In this document: positions 1 to 9,900 of the stretch, in pieces
How positions within the stretch are numbered: position 1 is the first letter of the stretch
Layout: each line of letters begins with the position of its first letter
NCBI GenBank assembly: GCA_017649925.1
Contig: JAGCFX010000060.1
Span: forward strand, 1 to 64,000
Reading direction: 5' to 3'
Source: Paludibacteraceae bacterium
GTDB taxonomy: Bacteria; Bacteroidota; Bacteroidia; Bacteroidales; Paludibacteraceae
Length of the DNA: 64,000 nt
The notes under the pieces: model-generated
Databases searched by the model: none
What the model was told of the DNA's origin: nothing
The model's input: the letters and a program-made list of their open reading frames with translations, nothing else
Made by a program: the position numbers and the translations under genes

Positions 1-1
1 A

Positions 2-316
2 CAGGCAGACTTAGTGATCTCACGCGCAGGCGCCAGCAGTATCAGCGAGCTGTGTCTGTTAGGCAAACCCGCTATCCTAGTGCCTTCTCCTAATGTTGCA
101 GAAGACCATCAAACGCATAATGCGATGGCGCTGGTAAACAAAGATGCGGCAGTGTTAGTACGTGATGCCGATGCTGCAGAACAACTCATCCAGACCGCAC
201 TCCAACTCTTACAAGACGAGAAACGACTTGAGCAACTTCATACTAACGTATTGAAATTAGCCCAAGCCGACTCTGCCAAACGTATCGCCGAGGAGGTGAT
301 AAAACTCGCCAAGTAA
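2..316 (+). CDS. murG: UDP-GlcNAc:undecaprenyl-PP-MurNAc-pentapeptide GlcNAc transferase MurG, C-terminal fragment
   Basis: This is the last ~104 residues of MurG, the inner-membrane-associated glycosyltransferase that converts lipid I to lipid II in peptidoglycan synthesis. The reading frame is open to the left edge, so the gene is cut by the window and not broken. The visible part contains the C-domain donor-binding segment: ADLVISRAGASSISE, then the loop GKPAILVPSPNVAEDHQTHNA, which in this family contacts UDP-GlcNAc. An internal GTG at 14 lies inside the conserved motif and is not a start. The stop codon abuts the stop of trpB, so the two genes converge with no spacer or visible terminator. 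Confident from family motifs; function follows from the family. Confidence 0.93.
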   Translation, partial: QADLVISRAGASSISELCLLGKPAILVPSPNVAEDHQTHNAMALVNKDAAVLVRDADAAEQLIQTALQLLQDEKRLEQLHTNVLKLAQADSAKRIAEEVIKLAK

Positions 317-1636
317 TTACAACTCCGGCGTGTAGTTCACCAAATCTCCGTTAAGGAAACTGTCATACGCGGTCATATCAATCAGACCGTGACCACTAAG
401 GTTGAAGAGAATAACTTTCTCTTCGCCTTTTTCTTTGCATTTGAGTGCTTCACGAATAGTAGCTGCGATAGCATGGCAACTCTCCGGAGCTGGAATGATA
501 CCCTCTGTACGGGCGAACAGCATACCTGCATCGAAGGACTCCAACTGAGGAATATCCACGCCGCGCATGTAGCCGTCCTTCAGCAATTGGCTAACGATAG
601 TTCCCGCACCGTGATAACGCAGTCCGCCGGCATGTATATTTGCCGGTTTGAAGGTATGTCCGAGCGTGTACATCGGTAGCAGCGGCGTATAACCGGCCGT
701 ATCGCCGAAGTCGTATTCAAACTTACCTTTCGTCAGTTTTGGACACGAAGCAGGCTCTGCTGCAATGAAGTCCGTCTTTTTTCCTTCCAAAATAGTATGC
801 CTCATGAACGGGAAAGCCAAACCGCCGAAGTTACTACCGCCACCGAAACAAGCGATGATCATATCCGGGTACTCGCCCGCCATCGCCATCTGTTTCTCTG
901 CCTCAAGACCGATGATCGTCTGATGCAGCGAGACATGACTCATCACAGAGCCCAACGTGTATTTGCAATTCGGTGTCGTGGTCGCCAATTCAACCGCCTC
1001 AGAGATAGCTGTTCCCAATGAACCCGGATGGTTCGGGTCGGCAGTGATAATATCCTTACCGGCACGGGTGGACATCGAAGGCGATCCGGTTACAGTAGCG
1101 CCGAATGTACGCATGATGGAACTGCGGTAGGGTTTCTGCTGCATCGAGATCTTCACTTGGTATACCGCACACTCCAAGCCAAACGTCTTGGCGGCATAGC
1201 TGAGCGCTGCACCCCACTGACCGGCACCTGTCTCCGTCGTCACGTTCGTCACACCTTCCTGCTTGCAGTAATAGCATTGCGGAATGGCTGAGTTGACCTT
1301 GTGAGAACCAAGCGGGTTAACACTCTCGTTCTTGAAGTATATATGTGCCGGTGTACCAAGCGCTTCTTCCAAAGCATAGGCACGCACCAACGGCGTGGAA
1401 CGGTAGTATTTATAGCGCTCCAATACTTCCTCCGGAATATCTATCCATGCGTGCTCTTGGTCTAACTCTTGTTTTGCACACTCAGCCGCAAAAATATGCG
1501 CCAAGTCCTCCGCACTGAGCGGTTCTTTGGTCGCGGGGTTCAACAGCGGCAGCGGTTTATTTTTCATATCCGCCTGGATGTTGTACCATTGGCGAGGTAA
1601 CTCGTTCTCCGCCAGAATAAAACGTTTCTGTTTCAT
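317..1636 (-). CDS. trpB: Tryptophan synthase beta chain, TrpB2-type
   Basis: A 439-residue PLP enzyme of the tryptophan synthase beta family, condensing indole and serine to tryptophan. The PLP lysine is in NPLGSHKVNSA (Lys ~113), the substrate loop ETGAGQWG follows, and the phosphate-binding glycine loop FGGGSNFGG is near residue 270. Its length and the long N-terminal region (RYKYYRSTPLVRA) match the TrpB2 subgroup, which often occurs apart from trpA; no trpA is visible here. An upstream TTG at 1642 is in frame, but ATG 1636, two bases after the preceding stop, is the better start. It is the last gene of the packed minus-strand unit beginning at 10392. The family is certain; whether its in vivo role is tryptophan synthesis or indole salvage cannot be read from the sequence. 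Confidence 0.93.
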   Translation of the reverse strand: MKQKRFILAENELPRQWYNIQADMKNKPLPLLNPATKEPLSAEDLAHIFAAECAKQELDQEHAWIDIPEEVLERYKYYRSTPLVRAYALEEALGTPAHIYFKNESVNPLGSHKVNSAIPQCYYCKQEGVTNVTTETGAGQWGAALSYAAKTFGLECAVYQVKISMQQKPYRSSIMRTFGATVTGSPSMSTRAGKDIITADPNHPGSLGTAISEAVELATTTPNCKYTLGSVMSHVSLHQTIIGLEAEKQMAMAGEYPDMIIACFGGGSNFGGLAFPFMRHTILEGKKTDFIAAEPASCPKLTKGKFEYDFGDTAGYTPLLPMYTLGHTFKPANIHAGGLRYHGAGTIVSQLLKDGYMRGVDIPQLESFDAGMLFARTEGIIPAPESCHAIAATIREALKCKEKGEEKVILFNLSGHGLIDMTAYDSFLNGDLVNYTPEL

Positions 1637-1638
1637 AA

Positions 1639-2523
1639 TCAATCTAATGTTGGGTAATTAATATAGCGGTAAATAGCACTTTCGCCCATATTTACAATCA
1701 TATAGGCTTGTCCTTTTTCCTCATCTTTCGTTGCATCCAACACCAGGTAGTTCACTCCTTTGTAGATGACAGACTGACGGGCATGCTGGTGCCCTGTCCA
1801 AACATAATCGACGCCATACTGAGCAAACAACCCTGCCAGTTCATACGTATCCTCCAGTGAATAGTTAGACGTATGTCCCTGCGAGGCATCCAGTTTCCAG
1901 AAATGCGTGTGTGTGAATACGATAATACGGCGGTAGCCTTCCGTCGATTTCTTCGCCAACAGTTCCCGCAGCCACTGAAATTGCTTCGTTCCTGGCGTTC
2001 CTTCGGCCGTATCCAAACAGATGTACAGATCCAGTTTCTTACCGTTATTCTGCGTATCGAACCAATAAATGCCGGTCTTGAAAAACTCGCGATATATCGG
2101 CCATTGTTTAAAGTAGATATCATGATTTCCCGGAGTGGTAAATATGGTATCCGCCTTCGTCCGACCTGTGTGCAAAATACTGTCTGCACAAGGAAAATTC
2201 TTCTGCGCATCGATTATATCGCCTAAATGGAGCGCCAATTTCGGACCCTCTGCAGCACTATACTGCGCCATGAAATAGTCGAGATTGCGATGCGTCTTAC
2301 GCGTGATATGGCTGTCGGTACAAACGTACACCGTATAATCGTCTGTGCCCATATTCATATGAATCTCTCCGGCAAACTCGTTATACGCCATCGACTGCTC
2401 AAAGCGCGCATTGACGGTCTCCCCGTTCGGCGAGAACATGCCCTTCATATCCAGCGTGCTCTCTTCGTTGGCACACGCGGCGAGCACCAACGCCATTGCT
2501 ATATAGTAAATCGTCTTTTTCAT
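1639..2523 (-). CDS. Calcineurin-like metallophosphoesterase lipoprotein
   Basis: A 294-residue predicted lipoprotein. Residues 1-17 form a lipoprotein signal ending in the lipobox LAAC, so it should be anchored in the envelope. The body carries the metallophosphoesterase signature in order: VCTDSHI (a D-x-H variant), LHLGDIID (GD), TPGNHDIYF (GNHD), FTHTHFW and WTGHQHAR (GHxH). These residues bind the dinuclear metal centre that hydrolyses phosphoesters; the natural substrate is not apparent. It starts with ATG 5 bases after the gene upstream and ends 2 bases before the trpB ATG, so co-transcription is very likely. The family assignment is firm; the biological role is open. Confidence 0.85.
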   Translation of the reverse strand: MKKTIYYIAMALVLAACANEESTLDMKGMFSPNGETVNARFEQSMAYNEFAGEIHMNMGTDDYTVYVCTDSHITRKTHRNLDYFMAQYSAAEGPKLALHLGDIIDAQKNFPCADSILHTGRTKADTIFTTPGNHDIYFKQWPIYREFFKTGIYWFDTQNNGKKLDLYICLDTAEGTPGTKQFQWLRELLAKKSTEGYRRIIVFTHTHFWKLDASQGHTSNYSLEDTYELAGLFAQYGVDYVWTGHQHARQSVIYKGVNYLVLDATKDEEKGQAYMIVNMGESAIYRYINYPTLD

Positions 2524-2528
2524 AAGCC

Positions 2529-3239
2529 TTAAAATCTATAACTAAACCCTGCGCGGGCGGTGATACCATAGAAAGTAGCATCGAGGTGGAACATACCGGT
2601 CGGCTTGCATTGTACACCGGCATTGATGCGCCAATGGTCGTCGATGTCGTACCATGCGCCTAAAGCGAACAACGGCTGCCACATGCGCTCTATCTGATAG
2701 TCATCCACGTTGCTGAATAGGAACGAGATGTTCCATGGATTGTTCTGCGGCCGGCCAAACACTTCCAAACGATAAAGCAGGTTAAACGGCTCCACCATAT
2801 AACTGTCAGTCGTATGCCAATCGCGGTCCCAGTCACTCATAACGCGGCTGAACACACCCAGCGTCACGGAAACGTAATCCATTCGATATCCCAACGCCAG
2901 CGCCACATCCATATCCGTCATTCGACTGCGTGCCACCAGTTTGCACAGCACATCCGTCTCGAGGAACAGTTCACCTACCGGCAACTCAAATTTCGGACGC
3001 ACCTGCACTACTCCCGTGTGCACATTCGCCGTCGAGAACTGCAACCTTGCCTCCATCTCCAGATACGGGTTTACCGGCAACAACGACTGCACGTCGAAGT
3101 TCGCATGGTGTCCCCAAGTGGGATTATAACTGTACTCCACCAAGCCCGAGATGCTATACCGACGGTCGCCGAAACCGGGATTTCCCGCCAGTACCCATAA
3201 CGGGCATAAGAGAGCCAAAAAGAGAATTTTTTTCTTCAT
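2529..3239 (-). CDS. Predicted outer-membrane/beta-barrel protein of unknown function
   Basis: A 236-residue exported protein with a clear signal peptide (MKKKILFLALLCPLWVLAG) and alternating hydrophobic/polar segments rich in Tyr, Trp and Phe. It ends in ARAGFSYRF, the terminal aromatic strand expected of an outer-membrane barrel. I do not recognise a named family. It starts one base from the mutS2 stop and ends 5 bases from the next ATG, so it is inside the same transcription unit as mutS2 and the metallophosphoesterase lipoprotein. The barrel prediction is inference from composition and the C-terminal Phe. Confidence 0.6.
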   Translation of the reverse strand: MKKKILFLALLCPLWVLAGNPGFGDRRYSISGLVEYSYNPTWGHHANFDVQSLLPVNPYLEMEARLQFSTANVHTGVVQVRPKFELPVGELFLETDVLCKLVARSRMTDMDVALALGYRMDYVSVTLGVFSRVMSDWDRDWHTTDSYMVEPFNLLYRLEVFGRPQNNPWNISFLFSNVDDYQIERMWQPLFALGAWYDIDDHWRINAGVQCKPTGMFHLDATFYGITARAGFSYRF

Positions 3240-3240
3240 A

Positions 3241-5568
3241 TCATAGTCTAATTATTGTCAATCCTGCACCGCCATGGTTCACATCTCCGTCGCCGAAGTC
3301 GAGTGCCACTTGTCCGCGTTTGCGGCGTTGGCGGTTTAAGTCATTCAGGTAGTCACGCGTCAGCTGTTTGAGTGCTCCTGTACCTGTGCCGTGCAGTATC
3401 GTCACTTCACCTGCACCCACCATCAGCGCATCGTCCATATAAGCAATCAACTGCTCAGTTGCTTCGTCAATACGTAAGCCGCGGAGGTCCAACGTGCGCT
3501 CGAAAGCCATCGTCCGTTTATGCGCGATGGATGCCGTCGGGTTGCTTTGCTTCGCGTTACTTGTGCCACTCGCCACCTCGCCTTTCAACATCCTCAAGTC
3601 GCTAAAGTCCCGCAGCACTTTCGGTGTTTTTGTTTTGGGCTCTTGACTCTTGACTCTCGGCTCTTTGCCCTTCACTCGCTCCTTCAGCACTTCCACCTTT
3701 GCCCGCGCAGCTTTCGTCTTCTCCTTGTCGGCTTTCGCCTCTTTGATCTCACGGATAGTACGTTCAATGGTCGCATTCGATTGTTGCAGCAATTGTTCCG
3801 CTTGTTGGCGTGCTTCTTCCAGCACCGCCTTTTTCTTCGCCTTTATGCCGCTCATCTGTTCCTCGTACTGCGCGATACGCTCCTCGAGCACTTTCTCTTT
3901 CTGCCGTATCGCCTGCCGTTTGTTCTCCCAGTAGCGTTTGTCCCGCGCAATGTCCTGCAACTGACGGTCATAATCGATATGCTCCTCGCCCACCAACTCC
4001 GTCGCATACTGGATGATAGGTTCACCAAGACCTATCTGCCGCGCTATCTCGATGGCAAAACTGCTGCCCGCCTGACCTATCGACAACTGGAACAGCGGCC
4101 GCATAGCACCGCGGTCGTAGAGCATTGCGCCATTGACTACTCCCGGCGTCTGTTCGGCGAAGTGCTTGAGGTTCGTATAGTGGGTCGTGATAACGCCGAA
4201 CACGCGGCGACTCGCCAACTCACGCAGTATAGCCTCTGCTATCGCACCACCTATCAACGGCTCCGTGCCTGTGCCCAACTCATCAATCAGCACCAACGTC
4301 CGCTCATCTGCTTGACTCAGGAAAGCACGCATATTACGCAGATGCGAAGAATAGGTCGATAACTCATCTTGTATCGATTGCTCGTCGCCGATATCTATCA
4401 TCAGTCGGTCAAACAGACCTGCGCGACTCTGTTCCGCCACCGGCACTAACAAGCCGCATTGGAGCATATACTGCAACAGCGCCACGGTCTTCAGACACAC
4501 CGACTTACCGCCTGCGTTAGGACCGGAGATAACGAGCATATGGTTTTCGCCTGCCCGCAGCCGTATCGACAGCGGCACAACAGGCTTGCCTTGCGGAATA
4601 TAATGCAACCATAGTACCGGATGTCGCGCATCGCTCCATTCTAACATCGGCTCGTTGATCAGTTCCGGCCGGATGGCTTGCAGCGTCTCGGCTAACGACA
4701 CTTTGGCGCTCAGGAAATCGACTTCCGCCAACATCGTCTGACTACCCAAAATCATCTCCGTATGCGGGCGCAGATTCTCCGTCACAGCCTGTAAGATGCG
4801 TACTCGTTCGCGCCGTTCTGCACCTTCTAACTCACGGATGCGGTTATTGGCATCCACTACCTGTTGCGGTTCGATATACACCGTCTTACCGGTCGCTGAC
4901 TCGTCATGCACGATGCCGCCGATCTTTTTCTTGTATCCCGGCGGAACAGGAATGACCAATCGTCCTTCACGCAATGTCGGCGCTGCGTCGGCATCCACCA
5001 ACCCGTCACTCTTTGCCTGCCGTAGTATCGCCGCCAAGGTCCGGCTCACGCTACCTTGCGCATTCACTAACTCACGGCGTATCTTCGCCAACTCCGGCGA
5101 CGCATGGTCGGCTAACTTTCCATAGCGGTCCAGCACACCGTCTATCGTTTTGACGATGTCCCGTAAGCCGTTTCCCGTCACCCGTAACGCTTTCAATAAT
5201 CCGTAACGCTGCTCGTCCAGTCCGCCGAAGAATTGCTCCAGTTCCACCGCATAAGCCAAGGTCTTGCGCAACGCATCCAGTTCCGCTTCATCCAGGAACA
5301 GGCCCTCGATACGTATCCTCGCCAACGCCTCGCGCATGTCGTGAATGTCGCCACGCGGAAACGTCAACATAGGGTCGGACTGCACCTGACGCATCTGATC
5401 GGTCGCCAGCAATAGATGGCTCACCGTCTCGTAGTCCGTCTCCATCCGCATCGCATCCACGCGCTCTTTGCCCAACGACGATGCACAACGCCGACGCAAC
5501 TCATCGCGGATGACCACGAAGTCAGTCTTCTGCTCTATATTCTCCGGATAAAACAAATTACCAATCAC
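3241..5568 (-). CDS. mutS2: Endonuclease MutS2
   Basis: A 775-residue MutS2 family ATPase. It has the MutS core (lever and clamp helices, residues ~1-330), an ABC-type ATPase with Walker A GPNAGGKS (~348) and Walker B LVLIDELGTGTEP, a long coiled coil (~510-640), and a C-terminal Smr nuclease domain from ~690 (LDLRGLRIDEA, ILHGTGTGAL). MutS2 acts on branched DNA and on collided ribosomes in characterised bacteria. The protein begins MIGNLFYPENIEQ. Its first residues are encoded by a heptamer repeat (5559-5593) that supplies the ATG, whereas homologues usually begin nearer the YPENIEQ segment. A second repeat (3638-3665) encodes KEPRVKSQEPKTK in the linker before Smr. The family is certain; the exact start is less so. 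Confidence 0.94.
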   Translation of the reverse strand: MIGNLFYPENIEQKTDFVVIRDELRRRCASSLGKERVDAMRMETDYETVSHLLLATDQMRQVQSDPMLTFPRGDIHDMREALARIRIEGLFLDEAELDALRKTLAYAVELEQFFGGLDEQRYGLLKALRVTGNGLRDIVKTIDGVLDRYGKLADHASPELAKIRRELVNAQGSVSRTLAAILRQAKSDGLVDADAAPTLREGRLVIPVPPGYKKKIGGIVHDESATGKTVYIEPQQVVDANNRIRELEGAERRERVRILQAVTENLRPHTEMILGSQTMLAEVDFLSAKVSLAETLQAIRPELINEPMLEWSDARHPVLWLHYIPQGKPVVPLSIRLRAGENHMLVISGPNAGGKSVCLKTVALLQYMLQCGLLVPVAEQSRAGLFDRLMIDIGDEQSIQDELSTYSSHLRNMRAFLSQADERTLVLIDELGTGTEPLIGGAIAEAILRELASRRVFGVITTHYTNLKHFAEQTPGVVNGAMLYDRGAMRPLFQLSIGQAGSSFAIEIARQIGLGEPIIQYATELVGEEHIDYDRQLQDIARDKRYWENKRQAIRQKEKVLEERIAQYEEQMSGIKAKKKAVLEEARQQAEQLLQQSNATIERTIREIKEAKADKEKTKAARAKVEVLKERVKGKEPRVKSQEPKTKTPKVLRDFSDLRMLKGEVASGTSNAKQSNPTASIAHKRTMAFERTLDLRGLRIDEATEQLIAYMDDALMVGAGEVTILHGTGTGALKQLTRDYLNDLNRQRRKRGQVALDFGDGDVNHGGAGLTIIRL
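3638..3665. repeat. Heptamer tandem repeat, GACTCTT family, inside mutS2
   Basis: Four 7-bp units (GGCTCTT, GACTCTT, GACTCTC, GGCTCTT) lie within the mutS2 reading frame at the linker between coiled coil and Smr domain. A related block occurs inside malQ at 47319-47339. Confidence 0.8.
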
Positions 5569-5593
5569 CTATAACCTATCACCAATCACCCAA
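5559..5593. repeat. Heptamer tandem repeat, CACCAAT family, at the dciA/mutS2 junction
   Basis: Five 7-bp units (TACCAAT, CACCTAT, AACCTAT, CACCAAT, CACCCAA) span the intergenic gap. They provide the end of the upstream gene and the first codons, including the ATG, of mutS2. Confidence 0.8.
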
Positions 5594-5861
5594 GGATTCT
5601 ACAATCCTTCAGCACTTTCGCACCGACGGCTTCATTCAACTTACGTACCAACTCAAAGCGGTTCTCGAATAGTTGCGCCTTGAGTGCCGCGGAGTTGACG
5701 CGCACATAGAGCACGCCGTCTTTTACCTCCACACTACGAGTGAGACGCGTCACCACGTCTCCCATCACCTGCGGCCAGGCTTCTTCGACCTGCACCTCGA
5801 GAACCGACTTCTCCAGTCCGCTCTCCCGCAAGTAATTAACTATCGCCTCCGTCAGATCCAT
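5586..5861 (-). CDS. DciA-like protein (DUF721)
   Basis: A 91-residue DUF721-family protein. DciA proteins load or operate the replicative helicase DnaB in bacteria lacking DnaC. The conserved core is visible: an N-terminal helix (ESGLEKSVLEVQVEEAWPQV) leading to the W-x-x-V-G-x-V motif and the strand pair GVLYVRVNSAALKAQLF, ending in an RKLNE helix. The length is that of the short Bacteroidetes form, without the extra disordered tail. The stop lies inside a heptamer repeat array shared with the mutS2 start. Its ATG is adjacent to the stop of the upstream glucosaminidase gene. The helicase-loading role is inferred from the family only. Confidence 0.8.
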   Translation of the reverse strand: MDLTEAIVNYLRESGLEKSVLEVQVEEAWPQVMGDVVTRLTRSVEVKDGVLYVRVNSAALKAQLFENRFELVRKLNEAVGAKVLKDCRILG

Positions 5862-6956
5862 TTATTCCTTCGGCGGCTTATTCAGATAAATCTTCTGCCT
5901 CGTACGAAACACACGGATGTCGGGTTCAAAACCATTCAGTTTCTGCACCTGACTCACGCGTATGCCTTCGCGCTGACAGACCATCCATAACTCCTCGCCC
6001 GGATGCACCCATATGATTGCTTTCTCCGGCGGAACAGTCTTTTTCTTCGCGCTCATATAGACGCGGTCGCCTTTGACCAACTCACGGCCTAAGGCATCGT
6101 TCCATTCGCGCAGTTGACGTTCGCGCACGTTCAGTCGAAAAGCCACGTTGGCATAGGTGTCGCCTTCCCGCGCGTCGATGAACTTCAGTCCGTTGTAGGT
6201 ACGTTTGGGGTGCTGTAGCATAAAAAGCTGCTTCTCCTCTTTGGCTGTCAGCGGTGCCACGTACGGCTCTTCCGGATTGCTGTTGATCACAGCGATAGGC
6301 TCTGTTCCGTGCACTACGGTTGCTTTCGCCGCACCGCTTGACGACGGGCTCTTTGCCGGACTTGCTTGGCTTGTTTGGTCCGTACTATTTCCGCCCGGCT
6401 CTTTGCCACGCAAGGTCTGTGCCGCATTCGGGTCATACACACCCACCGGCACACCGATCACCAGCGTATCCAGACGATAGTCTTCCACCAGTTTGATGAG
6501 TTTCGGTGCATAGTTACGATCCGTCGCATAGCCGCACTCTTTGAGCCTATATGCCCAACCTTCGTAGTCCTCAACGGCTATTTCAAAACAGGTGGCATAA
6601 CGCGCGCGCTGCAGGAACAACGAGTGGTCCTTAAAACTCTCCGCCGCATCGTAATACTGACGAAAACACTCGCCTTTGCTGTCATCGTCGTAGTAATACA
6701 CGCCACCGAACCAGTCACTCGTGCACTTGATACCGAAATGGTTCTTCGCGTTCTGCGCCAACTCACTCTGTCCGGCCCCGGACTCCAGCAACGCCTGCGC
6801 CATCGTGATCGATGCCGGCACGCCGTAGTCTATCTGATTTTGAATGGCTGTCTCTTTCCATTCCTCGATGTACGCCAGATAAGTGGCGTTCTGCTTCTGC
6901 GCCAGGGCACTCATCCCTGCTCCCAGCGCCATACATAATATCAATACTTTTTTCAT
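5862..6956 (-). CDS. Glucosaminidase (FlgJ/LytG-type) with C-terminal LysM modules
   Basis: A 364-residue exported peptidoglycan hydrolase. Residues 1-19 form a signal peptide ending ALAQ. Residues ~28-165 are a mannosyl-glycoprotein endo-beta-N-acetylglucosaminidase-like domain: YGVPASITMAQALLESGAGQS carries the catalytic Glu, followed by NHFGIKC and the YDAAESFKDHSLFL segment. A Ser/Pro/Ala linker (~195-230) leads to two LysM-type modules, the first with AREGDTYANVAFRLNVRE and the second with VHPGEELWMVCQREGI, which would hold the enzyme on the wall. Cleavage of glycan strands is the expected activity. The gene lies one base after the secreted InlB-repeat gene and is followed by dciA with no gap. 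Confidence 0.88.
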   Translation of the reverse strand: MKKVLILCMALGAGMSALAQKQNATYLAYIEEWKETAIQNQIDYGVPASITMAQALLESGAGQSELAQNAKNHFGIKCTSDWFGGVYYYDDDSKGECFRQYYDAAESFKDHSLFLQRARYATCFEIAVEDYEGWAYRLKECGYATDRNYAPKLIKLVEDYRLDTLVIGVPVGVYDPNAAQTLRGKEPGGNSTDQTSQASPAKSPSSSGAAKATVVHGTEPIAVINSNPEEPYVAPLTAKEEKQLFMLQHPKRTYNGLKFIDAREGDTYANVAFRLNVRERQLREWNDALGRELVKGDRVYMSAKKKTVPPEKAIIWVHPGEELWMVCQREGIRVSQVQKLNGFEPDIRVFRTRQKIYLNKPPKE

Positions 6957-6957
6957 A

Positions 6958-9900
6958 TTACTTAATTAATATGCCTTGCGCGTCATATACATTCTCGCCG
7001 CGCAGGATATACAGTTTTCCATCAATAATCACCTTTGTACATTGTCCTTTGTCCCCTTGCACATCCTCTAAGCCCTGCTCCGGTTGTTCCTCGAAGAGCG
7101 CCGTGTAGGTAGCATTGGCGTTGATGGTCACAGCACGAGAACTTTCTGTATTGCCGTCCGCCCACTTCGTGAACTCATATCCATCGCCGTATGTGACTGC
7201 CATCAGATGCAATGTAGTGCCTTCCAGCACATAATCGAGGTCTATACCATCTTCAGTTAAAATGACACCGACGATCTCGTTTGCAGGTTCGGTGAGGAGC
7301 GTAACATGATAGGTAGGCCACTCCTCATATAATGCCGTAATGGTGAGGTCTGAATAGACTTTTGAGAAATCGATATCCCATCCCACGAACTTAAAATTAG
7401 TCCGTTTAGGTGCACTCGGTTGCTCAGCCGTTGCGCCATACTCTACTTGTGTAGAGAACAGTTCCGTATGATCCCAGTCTTGGAAGAGAACCGTATATTT
7501 GCGCGGCGTCTCGTCAAAGACAGCATCAAGGACCAAATCTGCGGTAACGGTTTCTATATCAGGTGTAGGAGCCCATTTCTTGAAGGTATAAACCGTCGTT
7601 TTCGTGCTCTCTTTAACCGGTGTTCCTTTGGGGTAATAGATAGACGCCACATTCATTCCATGTACCGCTTGGATCGAATAGGTTTCAACGCCTTCAACGC
7701 GATACCGAACGGTATAGATCGCCTGTTCAAACTGAGCGGTCGTCGTTATGTTGTTATGCACTTGATGGAGATCTTGGTCCCATCCAGTAAAGGTATGCCC
7801 TACTTTCTCGGCTGTCAATCCGAGTGCATCATAGCCGTCTTGTACTTTTTCTTCGCAGAGGACTGAGTCTGCGTCGAGCTTATAGGTAACCGTCCATTCG
7901 GTGTCATCCTTGCTATAGAGTGCATAGAAAGCGGTGTCCGAAGTAATACAACTATAGTCTCCGGACCATTTAATGAAGCTATAGCCTGCTATAGCAGGCA
8001 CAGCTGGCGGGTCAGCAGCTTCGCCTTCATGGACTTGGTAATATTCCGGACTCAGTTTGGTTTGTCCGTCCAATCCTCCATAGAAGGTAACATCATAGAG
8101 TGCTTTTTCTTCGGGGTCAATCCATTGGGCTTCGAACTCCAGATTGGTACTTTCAATCGCAGGCACATTATTATACGCGTCGTCGGCATAAGGGTCCCAG
8201 GAATTGTTTTTCCATCCGGCGAAAATTCGTCCTTCCCAAACGGGGTCTTCCGGCATATTCTGGATACTTCCTCCGCAGCTGACCACTTCGGCATAGTATG
8301 CGTGAAGGTATTTGCCTAATCCCTGATCCGAGAAATCATAGCTCTGCGTCTCCTGGGTATTGCTGAACCACACCACTTTCTTACTGGATGTCACTTTGAT
8401 GGTTTCTTTCTCGCCGGGACAGATGAAATAAGCAACGCCTTGCTTGTCAAGTCCCGAGGTGACCGCGTACTCTGGCTGGGGTCTATTGACGCGTTCGAAT
8501 CCCAGACACGCTCCGGGACCACCGTTTATGCGATAGATACGGATGGTATCTTTGTGGCGCGCAGGCATCAAACCATTAGCGAAAACACCGTCATAAATAT
8601 CTCCGTTCGTGTCCTTAAAGAGGAGTCCTTCGTAAAGTGTGTCGCCCTGTACCGTCTCACTTTCCGGGATAAGCGACTGAATCGTTATGGGGTAATAGAC
8701 GGGCAACTTGTAGATCTTGGAGTACAGCGTTGTTCCTGCGCTCTCAAGACGGAAGCTGAACGAATAGCCATCGCATCTGGGGATTTCGTTATAATAATCG
8801 TAGGCAACGGGCACCGTAATACGGAACTCTTTTATTTGTCCCTTACTTGCATCTTCGGCTGTAAAATCGCCCACAAACACCTTGTCTTCCCAATTCCATT
8901 TACCATTGGTTTTCAGGGTAGTTGCTTTTTGGTAATACAAGGTTGCCGGCCCCGGTGTACGGACTTCCGCCATGAAGGTTATTGAGTCGCCGACCATCAC
9001 CCGATCTTCGGTGGCTGCAAATCCTGGCACGGGATAGAGGCTATTGGTATGACCGGTGATCGCGGATTCAAAATAATAATTGTCCCCCATCTTATAGCGG
9101 GCCATGACAGTGAGGTTCTTATGGACGTTGGTAAAGTCCTTGTCCCATTTTTTGAAGGTATAGCCTTCCATGCTCGGATTTTCGGGAGCGAAGGCATCAT
9201 TTCCACAGAAAACAGAGTCTATTTTAAGAACCGTATAGTCAGCATCCAAGAAGCGTACTTCATATTTCTTCTTCTTGAGGTTTATCTCTACGTTGCTTGC
9301 CGGCATGACATAATACCGATAACCCTCTTTCTCGGTATATTTGCACACGCCGGTGGACTTAATCATGTAATCCATACAGTCCGCAGGTTGAGGCAGGCGC
9401 ACGGTATCCCCTCCGCGGTGGAGGCTCAACACTCCGTTTAATGTAGTGGTGTAACGCAGCGGTATTTCGAGTATATTCGAGGTGTCTTTCAGATGCGAGA
9501 TAGTGTCTTCCACAATGGCGCGATAGTAGATCGATTCCGGCATTCCGTCCCTATCAAAAGGAAACACGGAATTAAGGCTTTTGCCATACTTACTTTCTTT
9601 CATAGTCAGAAGCCCCGCTTTGACTGTATTCCAGCTGTTTTTCTCAGCGTTGCTAAGGATTTGCAAGTTGTACTTGAGCACGCCGGAACCCTGAATCTCC
9701 AACAGCACATTATAATCCTCGCCGCATGTAGCATACGGGTTATGGGTTATCAGATTATTCTTGCATATACCGGGGAAATTCACGTCGATGTAGTTATTGA
9801 GGTACGTTCCTTCGGGTACCTTTATCGCATTTTCTTCTACCTCGTAAGGCCTATATTCCTTATCTTGTCCGACCGTTCTGCTACCTGAGATGAAGAGACG